This document shows, one piece after another, positions 8,990-18,060 of a DNA stretch of 64,000 nucleotides. Under the pieces are notes generated by a model that was given only the letters and a program-made list of their open reading frames with translations, searched no databases and was not told the origin of the DNA. Made by a program: the position numbers and the translations under genes. How positions within the stretch are numbered: the first letter of the stretch is position 1; each line of letters begins with the position of its first letter. The DNA lies in NCBI GenBank assembly GCA_032229885.1, contig JAVYAJ010000125.1, positions 1-64,000 on the forward strand. Direction: 5' to 3'. This DNA is from Anammoximicrobium sp032229885. Lineage in GTDB: Bacteria > Planctomycetota > Planctomycetia > Pirellulales > Pirellulaceae.

Positions 8990-10180
8990 TCACGGACCGC
9001 CCGGGGCGGCTGCGCCCGGAGGGGCGTTCCCTGCCGGCGCAAACATCTGCATAACTTGCTGGAGAACCTGGTCGAACTCGGCCTGCGTCTTGGCCGCCAG
9101 CAACTGGTCCACCACGCCCTGGATCATCTGCAGCGGCATGATGATCTGCAGTCTGTTCTTCTTGAGCCGGTCCGGCATCGTGGTTGTCAGCGCCGTCTTG
9201 GCCTCGCGGATCTTGTCGGGCCATTCGTCGACCATCGGCCGCGGCAGCCACTTGCCATCGACGCGGACGAACTCATGTTCCTCGGTCTTCCCGTCATTTT
9301 CGACGCGCAGCGTGGCCGTGTCGCCGTCTCGCTTGACGGTCGAGATCTTGGCCGTGGCCAGGCCCGCCAGCGGCATGGCTTCGACCGGCATCGCGGGGAA
9401 CTCGGTCAGCGCCAGCTTCTTGTCGTCCGCGGCTTTGGCCAGCGCCGCCAGTCGATCCGCGAGCTTTTTTCCCGTGCCGTCGAAAAAGGCGCCCATGTCG
9501 ATGGCCTGCAACTGTTTCAGGTCGGCCAGTTCGCTGGTGACGATGGTCTCCAGAACACCGACTAGGCTATCCCAATTCTCGGCGATAGTGGCCATGTTGA
9601 CGGGGCCCTGGCTGAGCGCCGGCTGGCTGAGCAGGAACTCTTTCTTTTCTTTCAGTAGGCGGACGATTTTCTGGACCAGTCCCGTTCCGGCCGTCCACAC
9701 GCCGGCGTCCATATTCGCCCCGAACGTTCGGATCAGATCGTTGACGTCGCGCTGATGTCCGGACGGCAAGGCATCCCACACCGCGCGCAGGTCGCCTGCT
9801 TCGATCCGTGCCTGCAACGCGCGGATTGCCACGTCCGGGGCGTCGTCCGAGGTGGCCGCGTCCGGCGCTGGGGTTGCTGCCGCCGCCCGTCGTCGAGCTA
9901 GTTGTTGGCTGTCCGCGCTCAGTCGCGCCAACGGAACCTTGATGATGGCGCCGGTCGACTTTTTCAAATACAGGTCCGTCCCGCGAATTCCCACAAACTC
10001 GGCCTCGATCTGAAATTGGCCGGTGCTGTCGGTCCAGACCTCGGCGGCGACGGGGCCGGCGAGACCGACCAGCAGCAGGACGACGCTGATCACGACGCGA
10101 CGGCGCCGATTCAGTGTACGGCAAACCGCTGGGTGATGTTGGCGCGAAGCGTTTCCGGGCGACGGACACGACAGACTCAT
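8990..10180 (-). CDS. Exported SHD1 (SLA1-homology) domain protein
   Basis: A 396-residue protein of the planctomycete SHD1 group. An Arg-rich n-region and hydrophobic VVISVVLLLVGLAGPVAAE form a signal peptide or anchor (about residues 28-47). Then comes a single SLA1-homology-1-like domain: EVWTDSTGQFQIEAEFVG followed by LYLKKSTGAIIKVPLARLS. The remaining 280 residues are largely helical with a DALPSGHQRDVNDLIRTF segment and have no domain that I recognise; the end is Gly/Pro/Ala-rich. In eukaryotes SHD1 binds sorting peptides; in planctomycetes the role is unknown. GGAGATTTCTCG precedes the ATG at 10180. Confidence 0.8.
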   Translation of the reverse strand: MSLSCPSPGNASRQHHPAVCRTLNRRRRVVISVVLLLVGLAGPVAAEVWTDSTGQFQIEAEFVGIRGTDLYLKKSTGAIIKVPLARLSADSQQLARRRAAAATPAPDAATSDDAPDVAIRALQARIEAGDLRAVWDALPSGHQRDVNDLIRTFGANMDAGVWTAGTGLVQKIVRLLKEKKEFLLSQPALSQGPVNMATIAENWDSLVGVLETIVTSELADLKQLQAIDMGAFFDGTGKKLADRLAALAKAADDKKLALTEFPAMPVEAMPLAGLATAKISTVKRDGDTATLRVENDGKTEEHEFVRVDGKWLPRPMVDEWPDKIREAKTALTTTMPDRLKKNRLQIIMPLQMIQGVVDQLLAAKTQAEFDQVLQQVMQMFAPAGNAPPGAAAPGGP

Positions 10181-10372
10181 CGAGAAATCTCCAGTGATCG
10201 AATGACGGTAATCGGACGGGGTGGGCGCCTGCGCCGCAGGCCTGGGCGAAGGTCAGTGCATCCTACGACCGGTGTCGATGCGTGGACCCGCCTATTGTCG
10301 CCCCTCGCTGCACGGCCTGCAATAGTAGGCGAACCAGTGGGAAGCCTCGAATCGCCGGAGGCACAACCGGTG

Positions 10373-11461
10373 TCAGCAATCGCCCGACGGACGCCGGCGC
10401 AGGCGCCGCAGCGTCAGTCGGGCGCCCGCGCGCTGGGCCGCGATCGCGCCGGGAAACATCTTCTTCAACGGCCCTCGCGGCGGCGTGCTCGCCAGGTCCG
10501 CCAACTCGTCCCAGCGTCTAAAGCCCATGGCCTGCTGGGGCCACTCCTGCAGTCGCCAGACGGCCATCAGCAATTCGCGCACCAGATACTGCGACGCCGA
10601 GCCGAGCTCGCGACAGTCGATATGCGCCGCGTCGGGCGACTCGACTTGAACGGCACGTTCCTGAAGATCATCCACGACGCCAGCGACGACGTCCTGGACG
10701 TCTCGCGCCAGGCCCGACAAACGGGTGACGGCCATGACCACGTCAGCGTTGTATCGAGCCGCCAAGTGGGGCAGCAGTTGTCGCCGAATCCGGTTCCGCG
10801 TATATCGCACGTCGCCGTTGGAATGGTCTTCACGGGCCTGTTGGCCGAGCGTCTCGAGGTAGTCGAGAACCTGCCGCCGCGAGATGTCCAGCAAAGGCCG
10901 GACGAGCGCGACGCCGGTCATCAACTGTCGATGTCGGGGCATCCCGGCGAGCCCGGCGATTCCCGTTCCGCGCAAGATGCGTTGCAAGACGGTCTCCGCT
11001 TGATCGTCCGCCGTGTGGCCCATGGCCACATATCGAGCCCCCACGCGCTGTGCCGCCTGGCACAGAAATCGATAGCGAGCGGCCCGCAACACGGCCTCGC
11101 TGGGCGCATCGCCCACTGACGGGTCGGCCCCATCCGCGGACGAGCGATCGGCGGGCAGGCGGGGGCGACAACCCGCGTCGCCCGGCCAGGCCGCGCGCCC
11201 CACCTCGCATCGCAGTCCCAGGCGGTCACACACATCGACGACGAAGTCTTGGTCGGCCTGGGCCAGCGCGCCGCGCACCGCATGGTTGAAGTGAGCCGCG
11301 ACCAACTGTCCCCCGCCGGGCGCCCGCACGGCCGCCAAAGCGCGCAGCAGAGCCACGCTGTCGGGACCGCCGGAGACGGCGACCAGAACCGTCACGTCTT
11401 GCCAGCGTTCCGGAGGCCAAGCCTGGATCAGACGCTGCTCAAAGACAAGCGGGTGCGCCAT
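10373..11461 (-). CDS. tilS: tRNA(Ile)-lysidine synthetase
   Basis: Modifies C34 of the CAU-anticodon tRNA-Ile to lysidine so that it reads AUA; essential and cytoplasmic. About 362 residues. The N-type ATP pyrophosphatase P-loop SGGPDS is at residues 30-35, followed by AHFNHAVRG, and AMGHTADDQAETVLQRILRGTG carries the conserved TilS motif; RPLLDISRRQVLDYL follows. The C-terminal tRNA-binding domain is short. It begins 21 bases after the upstream CBS gene ends, so the three genes 12441-10373 probably form one leftward operon. Confidence 0.93.
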   Translation of the reverse strand: MAHPLVFEQRLIQAWPPERWQDVTVLVAVSGGPDSVALLRALAAVRAPGGGQLVAAHFNHAVRGALAQADQDFVVDVCDRLGLRCEVGRAAWPGDAGCRPRLPADRSSADGADPSVGDAPSEAVLRAARYRFLCQAAQRVGARYVAMGHTADDQAETVLQRILRGTGIAGLAGMPRHRQLMTGVALVRPLLDISRRQVLDYLETLGQQAREDHSNGDVRYTRNRIRRQLLPHLAARYNADVVMAVTRLSGLARDVQDVVAGVVDDLQERAVQVESPDAAHIDCRELGSASQYLVRELLMAVWRLQEWPQQAMGFRRWDELADLASTPPRGPLKKMFPGAIAAQRAGARLTLRRLRRRPSGDC

Positions 11462-11482
11462 ACGTCTGCGCCGTTGCGAGCT

Positions 11483-11965
11483 TCAAGTCATTCTCTCCAG
11501 CAGGAACTCGAACACGCGTCGGGGACTGATGACACCGACCACGGCATTGTTGACATCGACGACCGGCACATGCCGATATCCGGCCACAGCGATGGCCCCC
11601 AACGCGCCGCCAGCCGAATCCGAGTCGTGAACGACGATCGGGTTCGCCGTCATAACATCGTCGACTGTCAGTTGCTTGAGGTCCCGAGCGGACAGCGCGA
11701 CCCGTTCCAGCACGTCGCGTTCGGTGAATACGCCGACCAGACGCCCGTCCTCGACGACCAACAAGCTCGCGACCTTCAGACCGGCCAATGCGCGCAACGC
11801 GTCGAACACGGATTTGTCGGGCGAGATCTCGGCGTAGGGTCGCGATGGGATCGCCTCCACGGTCTGCTCGGCCAACGCTTCCTCGATCGCGTCGCGATAC
11901 TCGTGCGGCTCGTAATTGCTGAGCGGGTCTTCAAAATCACCCGCCTGATGTTCGAGTTTCGCCAT
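11483..11965 (-). CDS. CBS-domain pair protein (second of two)
   Basis: About 160 residues with two CBS motifs (roughly residues 40-95 and 103-158): DKSVFDALRALAGLKVASLLVVEDGRLVGVFTERDVLERV-type pattern split by the linker LTVDDVMTANPIVV. CBS pairs bind adenosyl ligands and regulate partners or sense energy state. ATG 11965 follows GGAGCTTGACG and is 2 bases from the stop of the preceding CBS gene, so the two are translationally coupled; a TTG at 11971 is a less likely start. Followed at 21 bases by tilS. No partner enzyme domain is fused. Confidence 0.88.
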   Translation of the reverse strand: MAKLEHQAGDFEDPLSNYEPHEYRDAIEEALAEQTVEAIPSRPYAEISPDKSVFDALRALAGLKVASLLVVEDGRLVGVFTERDVLERVALSARDLKQLTVDDVMTANPIVVHDSDSAGGALGAIAVAGYRHVPVVDVNNAVVGVISPRRVFEFLLERMT

Positions 11966-11967
11966 CG

Positions 11968-12441
11968 TCAAGCTCCTTCGCGAGTCTCCATGCCCGGTTG
12001 TCCGCCAATCCGCTGCGAGATCACTTGTTTGGGGAAGTGATCCGCGATGTATTCCGCCAACCCTTTTTGCCCGGTCAAGCCGATCACCCGACCCTGCGCG
12101 TCGAGCTGGCAGATGAACCGCGCGCCGCGTTTATGGACCAGATCCAGCACCGCCCACACAGGGTCGGTGCTCTGGACACAATGGCAGTCTCGCTCGATGT
12201 GATCCGAGACGCAAAGCTGGTCGAGATTGTCGGGTTGCTGCAGCAACAGCTCGATCAGCGCCCGCTCGGTAAACATACCGAGCGGCCGGTTATCCGCATC
12301 GACGACGATCGCACAGCCCAGCCGGCGGGCCTGCATCAGTTCGACCGCTTGCCGAATCGTGGTCTGCGGCGAAACCAGAATTGCCTCGCGCACGGGCAAT
12401 TCGGAGACGGATTCGCTGTGCAGATTCTCTTTCAATCCCAT
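11968..12441 (-). CDS. CBS-domain pair protein (first of two)
   Basis: A 157-residue stand-alone CBS-pair protein. The first CBS covers about residues 14-70 (QTTIRQAVELMQARRLGCAI, GMFTERALIELLL). The second covers 75-140 (DHIERDCHCVQSTDPVWAV, RFICQLDAQGRVIGL). The ATG at 12441 is preceded by GGAGGGCGG at good spacing. The neighbouring CBS gene is a diverged paralogue 2 bases downstream, suggesting that the two proteins work as a heteromer. What they regulate is unknown; tilS is the third gene of the unit but a functional link is not implied by the family. Confidence 0.87.
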   Translation of the reverse strand: MGLKENLHSESVSELPVREAILVSPQTTIRQAVELMQARRLGCAIVVDADNRPLGMFTERALIELLLQQPDNLDQLCVSDHIERDCHCVQSTDPVWAVLDLVHKRGARFICQLDAQGRVIGLTGQKGLAEYIADHFPKQVISQRIGGQPGMETREGA

Positions 12442-14043
12442 CGTTTCCGCCCTCCACCAGGATGTTGCTTCCGAACAAGCACCATTTTTTCTAATCCAAT
12501 CCGAGCCTACCGTTCGCGCAGGTCGTCATCGCGCAGGCCGTTCCGCGAGGGCGCGCCGGCGCAGCTTGCGGCTCGACTCGACGCTCCGCCTGGCCAGAAA
12601 GGGAATCTCGGCGGGCGGATTCCCGTCCGCCGGTGCTGTACGAGGCTTGCTGTACAAGCCTTGACGTTCGACCAACCTTTCTCTCCCGCGCGAAATCCAG
12701 CACAGCCGGCCGCTGTCCCAGCGTCGGTCTGTCTTGCCCCGATCTGCGCGCCTCACGCTGCGGGCTTGTAAAACGTGTGCCCGCCGTGCTCGCCCGGCGC
12801 CGCCCCGAGAATCCCATATTCGCACGAACGGTCGTTCTAGAAAAGGGGACTTCGGCTCGAACCGCTTGACTTGCCGTCAGCTCGGGCCGGTTTCGGCGTC
12901 CCTCTGCGGCATACAGCGCGGCCTACGACCACCAAGCCCGCACGGCGCGGCCAGCCCCTTGCGTCGAGCGACGACTTCAACCCGCTCTGTGCTACTAACC
13001 TCAAACATCGTGTACTTTTCGACAATGTCTTCAGACAGCGACAGCGTTAAGTTGTTGAAGGATTACATCTTGTGCTTGCCGTAGCTCTGTGTCCTCTGCG
13101 TCTCTGCGTTTCATCGACGTCCTTGCGCGGGCGCACTGGCCGGGCTACATGAAAATACGTTTTGGAAACGCAGAGACGCTGAGGACGCTGAGTTTTCGGC
13201 GCCTCGCCGTAGCCGGGAGGGACGTGACAGGCGAATCACGGCGGATGGACACGGATAGCGGGGATGAAGACAAACGGCTAGACGCGATGTCTTTATTCGT
13301 GTGATTCATGGTCCTTCTCAATATTTCTCGGCCCGTATTTGGTTGCGGCTGCGGGCCGCGCTAGGCTGTCGCGCGAGCGCCGGCCGGCAAAGCCCGCGCG
13401 CACAACGCACGGATGCGCCGCGATTTGACAGATTTTCCGCTTGTTCCGACGTTGTCCCGGTTAAGAACCCACTGCGACGCGCGAGCAGCGTGGGCCGCGG
13501 GCGCCAGCCCGAGCGGGCGAGCCGGCGTCCTACCGCTCGCGCCCAGCCGATTTGATCCGAACGACGCTCTGCTTCGTTCGTCATCCGTTTCCCGCCGTCA
13601 CACCTTCTATTTGTCATAGCCCGATCTGGCGCAAAGCCGCACGGAATATTCCGGAAAGCCCAGGCTGGGAATCTGTGCCGGTCTCGCAAAACGGGCAGAG
13701 TGAAGTATATTTGGGGCAGGACATGGGACAGCTTTGGGCAAACGGCGGATTCAACGATGGGTTCGCCCCGTCGCGGACGTGATGGGGCGACGTGAAATCA
13801 GCGGGCCGCGCCCCGCGAGCGCACCTGGGAACGACGGATCACACGCACAAAGGAAACAGGTGGATCGCTGATCGTTATCCGTGCGATCCGTGGTTCTTCT
13901 TCCGCGTTTTTCGGCCGTTGTTGGAAGGTGGGCGAGAATCCGCGTCAAGGGGGCGGCTCTATTTGGCGACGGCCGCGTCGTGAAACGGTCTACTGTGGAA
14001 TTTGGTCTTCCTCTTGGCCCGATCTCAAAAGACGAGCAACAAC
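12442..14043. repeat. 1.6-kb non-coding region with degenerate dispersed repeats
   Basis: No gene is supported over 1.6 kb. Two arms of an imperfect inverted repeat are recognisable, CTCTGCGTCTCTGCGTTTC within 13085-13112 and its complement GAAACGCAGAGACGCTGAGG within 13165-13192 (about 24 of 28 positions pair). A related degenerate pair, around 13236-13350 and 13858-13920, contains ATGGACACGGAT- and TCCGTG/GGTTCTTC-like words and ends in CTCGGCC or TTCGGCC. These are the low-complexity intergenic repeat words common in planctomycete genomes. The promoter of the metalloprotease gene must lie at the right end but no clear boxes were seen. Confidence 0.5.
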
Positions 14044-16770
14044 ATGAAGTATCCATTATCTTGGTTCTGCCTAGTTCTGATCTGCATCTGGTCGGCTGCG
14101 TCCGGCATTAGTGCGGCCGCTGATGGCGCGGCGCCATCCGACACGCCCGCGGAGACGGCCGGCGCCGAGCCGAGCCCGTCCGCCAAGCCGGCAGCGTCGT
14201 CGGAGGTGAAAGTGTCGACCAGCTCGGGGCCGACGCCCATTTCCCACGAGGCCCTCCTCAAGGATGCCAAGACCATCGAAGGCTTGATTCCGTTGTACCA
14301 CAAGGAGAGCCGGTTGTACGCCGAGTTGAGCGGCGGGCAGTTTCAGGACGAATACTTGATCTTGATCGCCATCGCCCGCGGCATCGGTCAGCGTCCGCTG
14401 TTGGGTGGATACACGTGGGGCTTTGGCGACGACTGGGTGTGGTCGTTCCGCAAGGTAGACAAGAACGTGCACATCGTTCGCCGCAACGTCCGCTTCAAGG
14501 CGGAGGGCGGTACTCCGGAAGCGCGCGCCGTAAAGAACGCCTTTACGGACAGCGTGATCTTCAGTCTGCCCATCATCACCAAAGGTCCCAAGGGCGGGGA
14601 TCTGATCGATCTGTCGCCCGTGTTCCTGAGCGATCTGCCGCAGATTTCGCGCGTCATGCCCGGATTCGCGTTCGCGGCCGACAAATCGACCTGGGATTCG
14701 GTCAAGGGCTTCGAAAAGAATGTCGAGCTGCAGGTTGCCGCCGTCTACTCGTCCAGCGGACGGGTCGAAATGGACACGGTTCCCGACTCGCGCGGGGCGA
14801 CGGTGATCGTGCACTACTCGATCGCCAAGATCCCCAACACCGGCTACAAGCCGCGCGTCGCCGACTCGCGCGTCGGCTATTTTGTGACGGCCGTCAAAGA
14901 CTTTTCGAACAAGAGCGACGAAGACCAATTCGTGCGCTATATCAATCGCTGGCATCTTCAAAAGGCCAACGCGTCGGCCGAGCTGTCGGCGCCGAAAGTC
15001 CCCTTGGTCTTCTGGATCGAAAAGACGGTTCCTTTCGAGTACCGCAAGCCGATTCGCGATGGGATCGCCGAGTGGAACAAGGCGTTTGAAAAGGCCGGTT
15101 TTGTCGACGCGATCGAGGTCCGCCAGCAGCCGGACGACGCGGATTGGGATCCGGAGGACGTGAATTACAACACGTTCCGTTGGATCACGGCGAATGCCGG
15201 GTTTGCGATGGGGCCGTCTCGCGTCAATCCGTACACGGGCCAGATCCTGGACGCGGACATTATCTTCGACGCGGATTTTCTGACGTTCTGGAAGCAATCA
15301 CTCGAGACGTTGGGGCCCGGCGCGTATGCGGCGATGGCAGGGCTTGGAGCGGGCGGAGACATGTTGGGCGTGCAGAATGCAACGGTCGCCGACCTGCTGG
15401 GCGGTGGCCATGCGCACTGCAATTGTGGGCTGAGCCACGGAAAGGCCCTGCAATTTGCCTTCGGCTCGACGGCTCTGTTGGCCGAGCCCGATCCGGCCCG
15501 GGCCGCCCAGCGCCAGCGCGAGCTGATCATGCAAGGTTTGAAAGAGGTCGCGATGCACGAGGTCGGGCACACCCTCGGGTTGCGACACAACTTTAAGGGC
15601 AGCGCGTATCGCAGCCTGGCGGAGATCAACGATCCGGCCAAGACCCGCGCCGACGGGATGGTGGGGTCGATCATGGACTATGTCCCGGTGAACATCGTGC
15701 CCGAGGGACAGCCGCAGGGCGATTTCTACCCGACCACGCTCGGTCCGTATGACATGTGGGCCATCGAGTACGGCTATCGCCAGTTTTCCGGCAACGAGGA
15801 AGAAGAGCTGAAGAAGATCGCGTCGCGCAGCGGCGAGCCAGGGCTGAAATACGCGACCGACGAAGAGACGCTGGGCGTCACCGACTCGGATCCGGAGGCG
15901 AACCGATTCGACTTGGGAGACGACGCGCTGGCGTTCGCCAAGCAGCGGGCGGAACTGATGGGGCAACTGATCCCGAAGCTGGTCGAACGGACCGTCAAGG
16001 ATGGCGACGACTATACCAAGGCGCGCAAAGCGTTCAACGTGATTCTGGCTGACTATGCGCGAGCCATGGCGTTCACCGCCCGCTACGTCGGAGGCATCTA
16101 TACCAGTCGCAGTCATAAGGGCGACAAGGATGCCTTGCCGCCGTTTACGATCGTGGACGCGAAAAAACAACGCGAGGCGTTGGCGTTGCTGGAACAACAG
16201 GTGCTGAGCGACAAGCCGTTTGACTTTCCGCCCGAGCTTTACAACTATCTGGCTCCGTCGCTGTGGAATCATTGGGGGACGGACATCCTGCTGCGCAAAG
16301 ATTTTGGACCCCATGATGTCATTCTGAGGTGGCAAGAGGAGGTTCTGGGCCAGCTCACCTCGTCGGCGACGTTGAATCGAATTCACGACGCCGAACTGAA
16401 GATCGCGGTGGACCAGGATGCCCTGACGACGGCCGAGCTGCTCGACCGCCTGACCGGCGCCGTGTTCGCCGAGGTCAAGGAGATCAAGGACGGCAATTTC
16501 ACCGAGCGCAAACCGGCGATTTCCAGCGTGCGGCGAAATCTGCAGCGTAGCTATTTGAAGACCTTGGCGAACATCGCCATGGGGCGAGCCTTCGCGCCGC
16601 AAGACTGCCAGACGATCGCCTACGCACGATTGGCGACGCTGCGCGAGGACATCGACAAGCTGCTGGCCAGCAAGGTCAAGCTGGACGCCTATTCCAGCGC
16701 GCACCTGCGGGAATCGGCCGCGCGGATCGAGAAAGTTTTGGAAGCCAAACTCTCGCTTAGCAGCCCGTGA
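14044..16770 (+). CDS. Secreted zinc metalloprotease, DUF4953/DUF5117 type
   Basis: A 908-residue gluzincin/metzincin-like protease. An N-terminal signal peptide (LSWFCLVLICIWSAASGISAA) is followed by an Ala/Pro-rich linker, then a DUF5117-like domain (residues about 80-330) and the catalytic domain. HEVGHTLGLRHNFKGS at about residues 504-519 gives the HExxHxxGxxH zinc site, and SIMDYVP a little later is the likely Met-turn. A DUF4953 C-terminal part follows. Homologues are widespread in Bacteroidetes and planctomycetes with unknown substrates. The ATG at 14044 begins the signal peptide; TTG 14002 is an alternative with no support. Stand-alone gene. Confidence 0.88.
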   Translation: MKYPLSWFCLVLICIWSAASGISAAADGAAPSDTPAETAGAEPSPSAKPAASSEVKVSTSSGPTPISHEALLKDAKTIEGLIPLYHKESRLYAELSGGQFQDEYLILIAIARGIGQRPLLGGYTWGFGDDWVWSFRKVDKNVHIVRRNVRFKAEGGTPEARAVKNAFTDSVIFSLPIITKGPKGGDLIDLSPVFLSDLPQISRVMPGFAFAADKSTWDSVKGFEKNVELQVAAVYSSSGRVEMDTVPDSRGATVIVHYSIAKIPNTGYKPRVADSRVGYFVTAVKDFSNKSDEDQFVRYINRWHLQKANASAELSAPKVPLVFWIEKTVPFEYRKPIRDGIAEWNKAFEKAGFVDAIEVRQQPDDADWDPEDVNYNTFRWITANAGFAMGPSRVNPYTGQILDADIIFDADFLTFWKQSLETLGPGAYAAMAGLGAGGDMLGVQNATVADLLGGGHAHCNCGLSHGKALQFAFGSTALLAEPDPARAAQRQRELIMQGLKEVAMHEVGHTLGLRHNFKGSAYRSLAEINDPAKTRADGMVGSIMDYVPVNIVPEGQPQGDFYPTTLGPYDMWAIEYGYRQFSGNEEEELKKIASRSGEPGLKYATDEETLGVTDSDPEANRFDLGDDALAFAKQRAELMGQLIPKLVERTVKDGDDYTKARKAFNVILADYARAMAFTARYVGGIYTSRSHKGDKDALPPFTIVDAKKQREALALLEQQVLSDKPFDFPPELYNYLAPSLWNHWGTDILLRKDFGPHDVILRWQEEVLGQLTSSATLNRIHDAELKIAVDQDALTTAELLDRLTGAVFAEVKEIKDGNFTERKPAISSVRRNLQRSYLKTLANIAMGRAFAPQDCQTIAYARLATLREDIDKLLASKVKLDAYSSAHLRESAARIEKVLEAKLSLSSP

Positions 16771-17263
16771 AGCCAACGCACGGGTCTCGGAGCGCGACGC
16801 CAACCAGGCGCGCGCTGGGCACAGTTGCCTCGCCAGTCCCGGTCTTCGCGCGACCTCGCCACGCCGGCCGCCGGCGAAGGTACGGCACGCACTACTACTG
16901 ACCAGCAGACGCGACGGAGCGCGTCCCCCCGCGAAGCGCCAGCGCTAGGCTTGGCGCACGACGCGCTGTCGTGGCCACAACCCGGATCTAATATCCAAGG
17001 CGGTCACGCAAATACGGCCCCTCTGCCATGCGTCCCACCCTCTGAAATCCCGCCCACGCCGACAACCCGGTGCGCGACCACGCGGCGACGGTCCGGACAC
17101 GACGGTCCAACCGCGAGTTCGGCTACGACACGTCGGGTTGGCTCGCGCGCACCGGACCGGGCTTTTTTCGGTGCAGGAGTTTTCTCGACGAACGCGACGC
17201 CCTATGATCTACAGACGTTGGTCTAACACAACTACCTTCTCGAACGAGATAGGAGAACGAGAT
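16771..17263. repeat. Non-coding region with the paired palindromes
   Basis: No gene. Holds GACGCGACGGAGCGCGTC at 16908-16925 and GCGCTGTCGTGGCC at 16963-16976, the same pair of repeat families seen near 6.6, 40.0 and 44.2 kb, here also followed by the CCCGGAT word that follows the copy at 6557. The right end carries the ribosome site AGGAGAACGAG for the HesB-like gene. Confidence 0.5.
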
Positions 17264-17731
17264 ATGACGATTGCGCTCACCGAACGCGCGGTCGACGAGA
17301 TCAAACGCGTCAAGACCGAACATCAGTTGGCCGCGCAGCAGTTTCTGCGGGTCGGCGTAGCCGGGGCCGGCCGTGCGGGGTTTGACTATGTCCTGTGTTT
17401 CGACACGGACTTTGATCAGAAAGTGGACACGAAATACGAGTTCCACGGGATCGATGTGGTCGTCGACAAGAAAAGCTCGCTGTTGCTGGACAGCACCACG
17501 ATCGACTGGTTCGACGGCAATGGCCGGCGAGGCTTTACGTTCGACAACCCTTACATCTTCCAAATGAGCGGCTGCGGCTGCGGGTGCGGCGACGGAGGCT
17601 GTGGGTGTGGCTGCGGCGATGGTGGCGGTGGTGGCTGCGGCTGTGGTTGCAGCGACGGCGCCGTTGACGCCGCCGGCGGCAACGCGGGCGGCAACGCGGG
17701 TGGTGGCTGCGGCTGCGGCTGCGGCGGTTGA
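17264..17731 (+). CDS. HesB/IscA-like protein with a 12-Cys Gly-Cys tail
   Basis: A 155-residue A-type Fe-S carrier homologue. Residues 1-101 match the HesB/IscA fold: TERAVDEIKRVKTE, FLRVGVAGAGRAGFDYVL, VVVDKKSSLLLDSTTIDW, GFTFDNP. IscA-type proteins use three cysteines: one in a GGGCSGF motif and two in a C-terminal CGCG. Here the first is replaced (GAGRAGF, Arg at 37), while the C-terminal pair is expanded to four CGCGC clusters at 104-108, 113-117, 125-129 and 149-153, twelve Cys in 52 residues, separated by Gly/Asp linkers. One more Cys (45) is in the core. The start is firm: AGGAGA before ATG 17264. Role is inferred at best: metal or cluster binding by the tail, or a structural Gly-Cys segment. 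Not in an isc/suf operon. Confidence 0.82.
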   Translation: MTIALTERAVDEIKRVKTEHQLAAQQFLRVGVAGAGRAGFDYVLCFDTDFDQKVDTKYEFHGIDVVVDKKSSLLLDSTTIDWFDGNGRRGFTFDNPYIFQMSGCGCGCGDGGCGCGCGDGGGGGCGCGCSDGAVDAAGGNAGGNAGGGCGCGCGG

Positions 17732-18060
17732 TCGCGCTCGCCGGCCGCCCGCGAAACGGGCCGCGCGGCGTAGGTCCAGAACGGGGCGCGACGGCCGGGG
17801 CGCGACGGCCGGGGCGTGACGGCCGGGGCGTGACGGCCGGGGCGTGGACGGCCGGGACGTGGACGGCCGGGGCGTATCGCCCCGGTTGGCTCGATTCGCG
17901 GTTCGCACGGGTTGAAACGGCATTTGCTTGGGCGGACGTCGGTCCGCCCTGCCCGTTTTGCCCGCCTGGACGCCGAGCGCCGCGAATCCCGGATTTGCCA
18001 GCGCCCCAAGGAAACGACGTTGGTTCGAGACCCAAGTCATCCCAAAACGGAGCAAACCAG
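17732..18060. repeat. Intergenic region with a 14-15-bp GC tandem repeat
   Basis: Holds about six head-to-tail copies of GGGGCGYGACGGCC (17783-17868, units 14, 14, 14, 14, 15 and 15 bases, the last two with GTGGAC). No gene. The frame of the downstream DUF4838 protein happens to run open through the repeat, which could mislead gene callers into an N-terminal extension. Confidence 0.75.

Noticed and set aside
11968..12441. Fusion of the two CBS proteins into one gene
   Set aside because: A stop and a new start with ribosome site separate them by 2 bases; they are two proteins.
13318..13689. Possible small protein on the - strand
   Set aside because: No ribosome site, Arg-rich composition, and it overlaps degenerate intergenic repeats.
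17783..17868. Coding extension of the DUF4838 protein through the tandem repeat
   Set aside because: The translation is an Arg/Gly-rich repeat with no signal peptide; a normal signal peptide and ribosome site occur at 18061.
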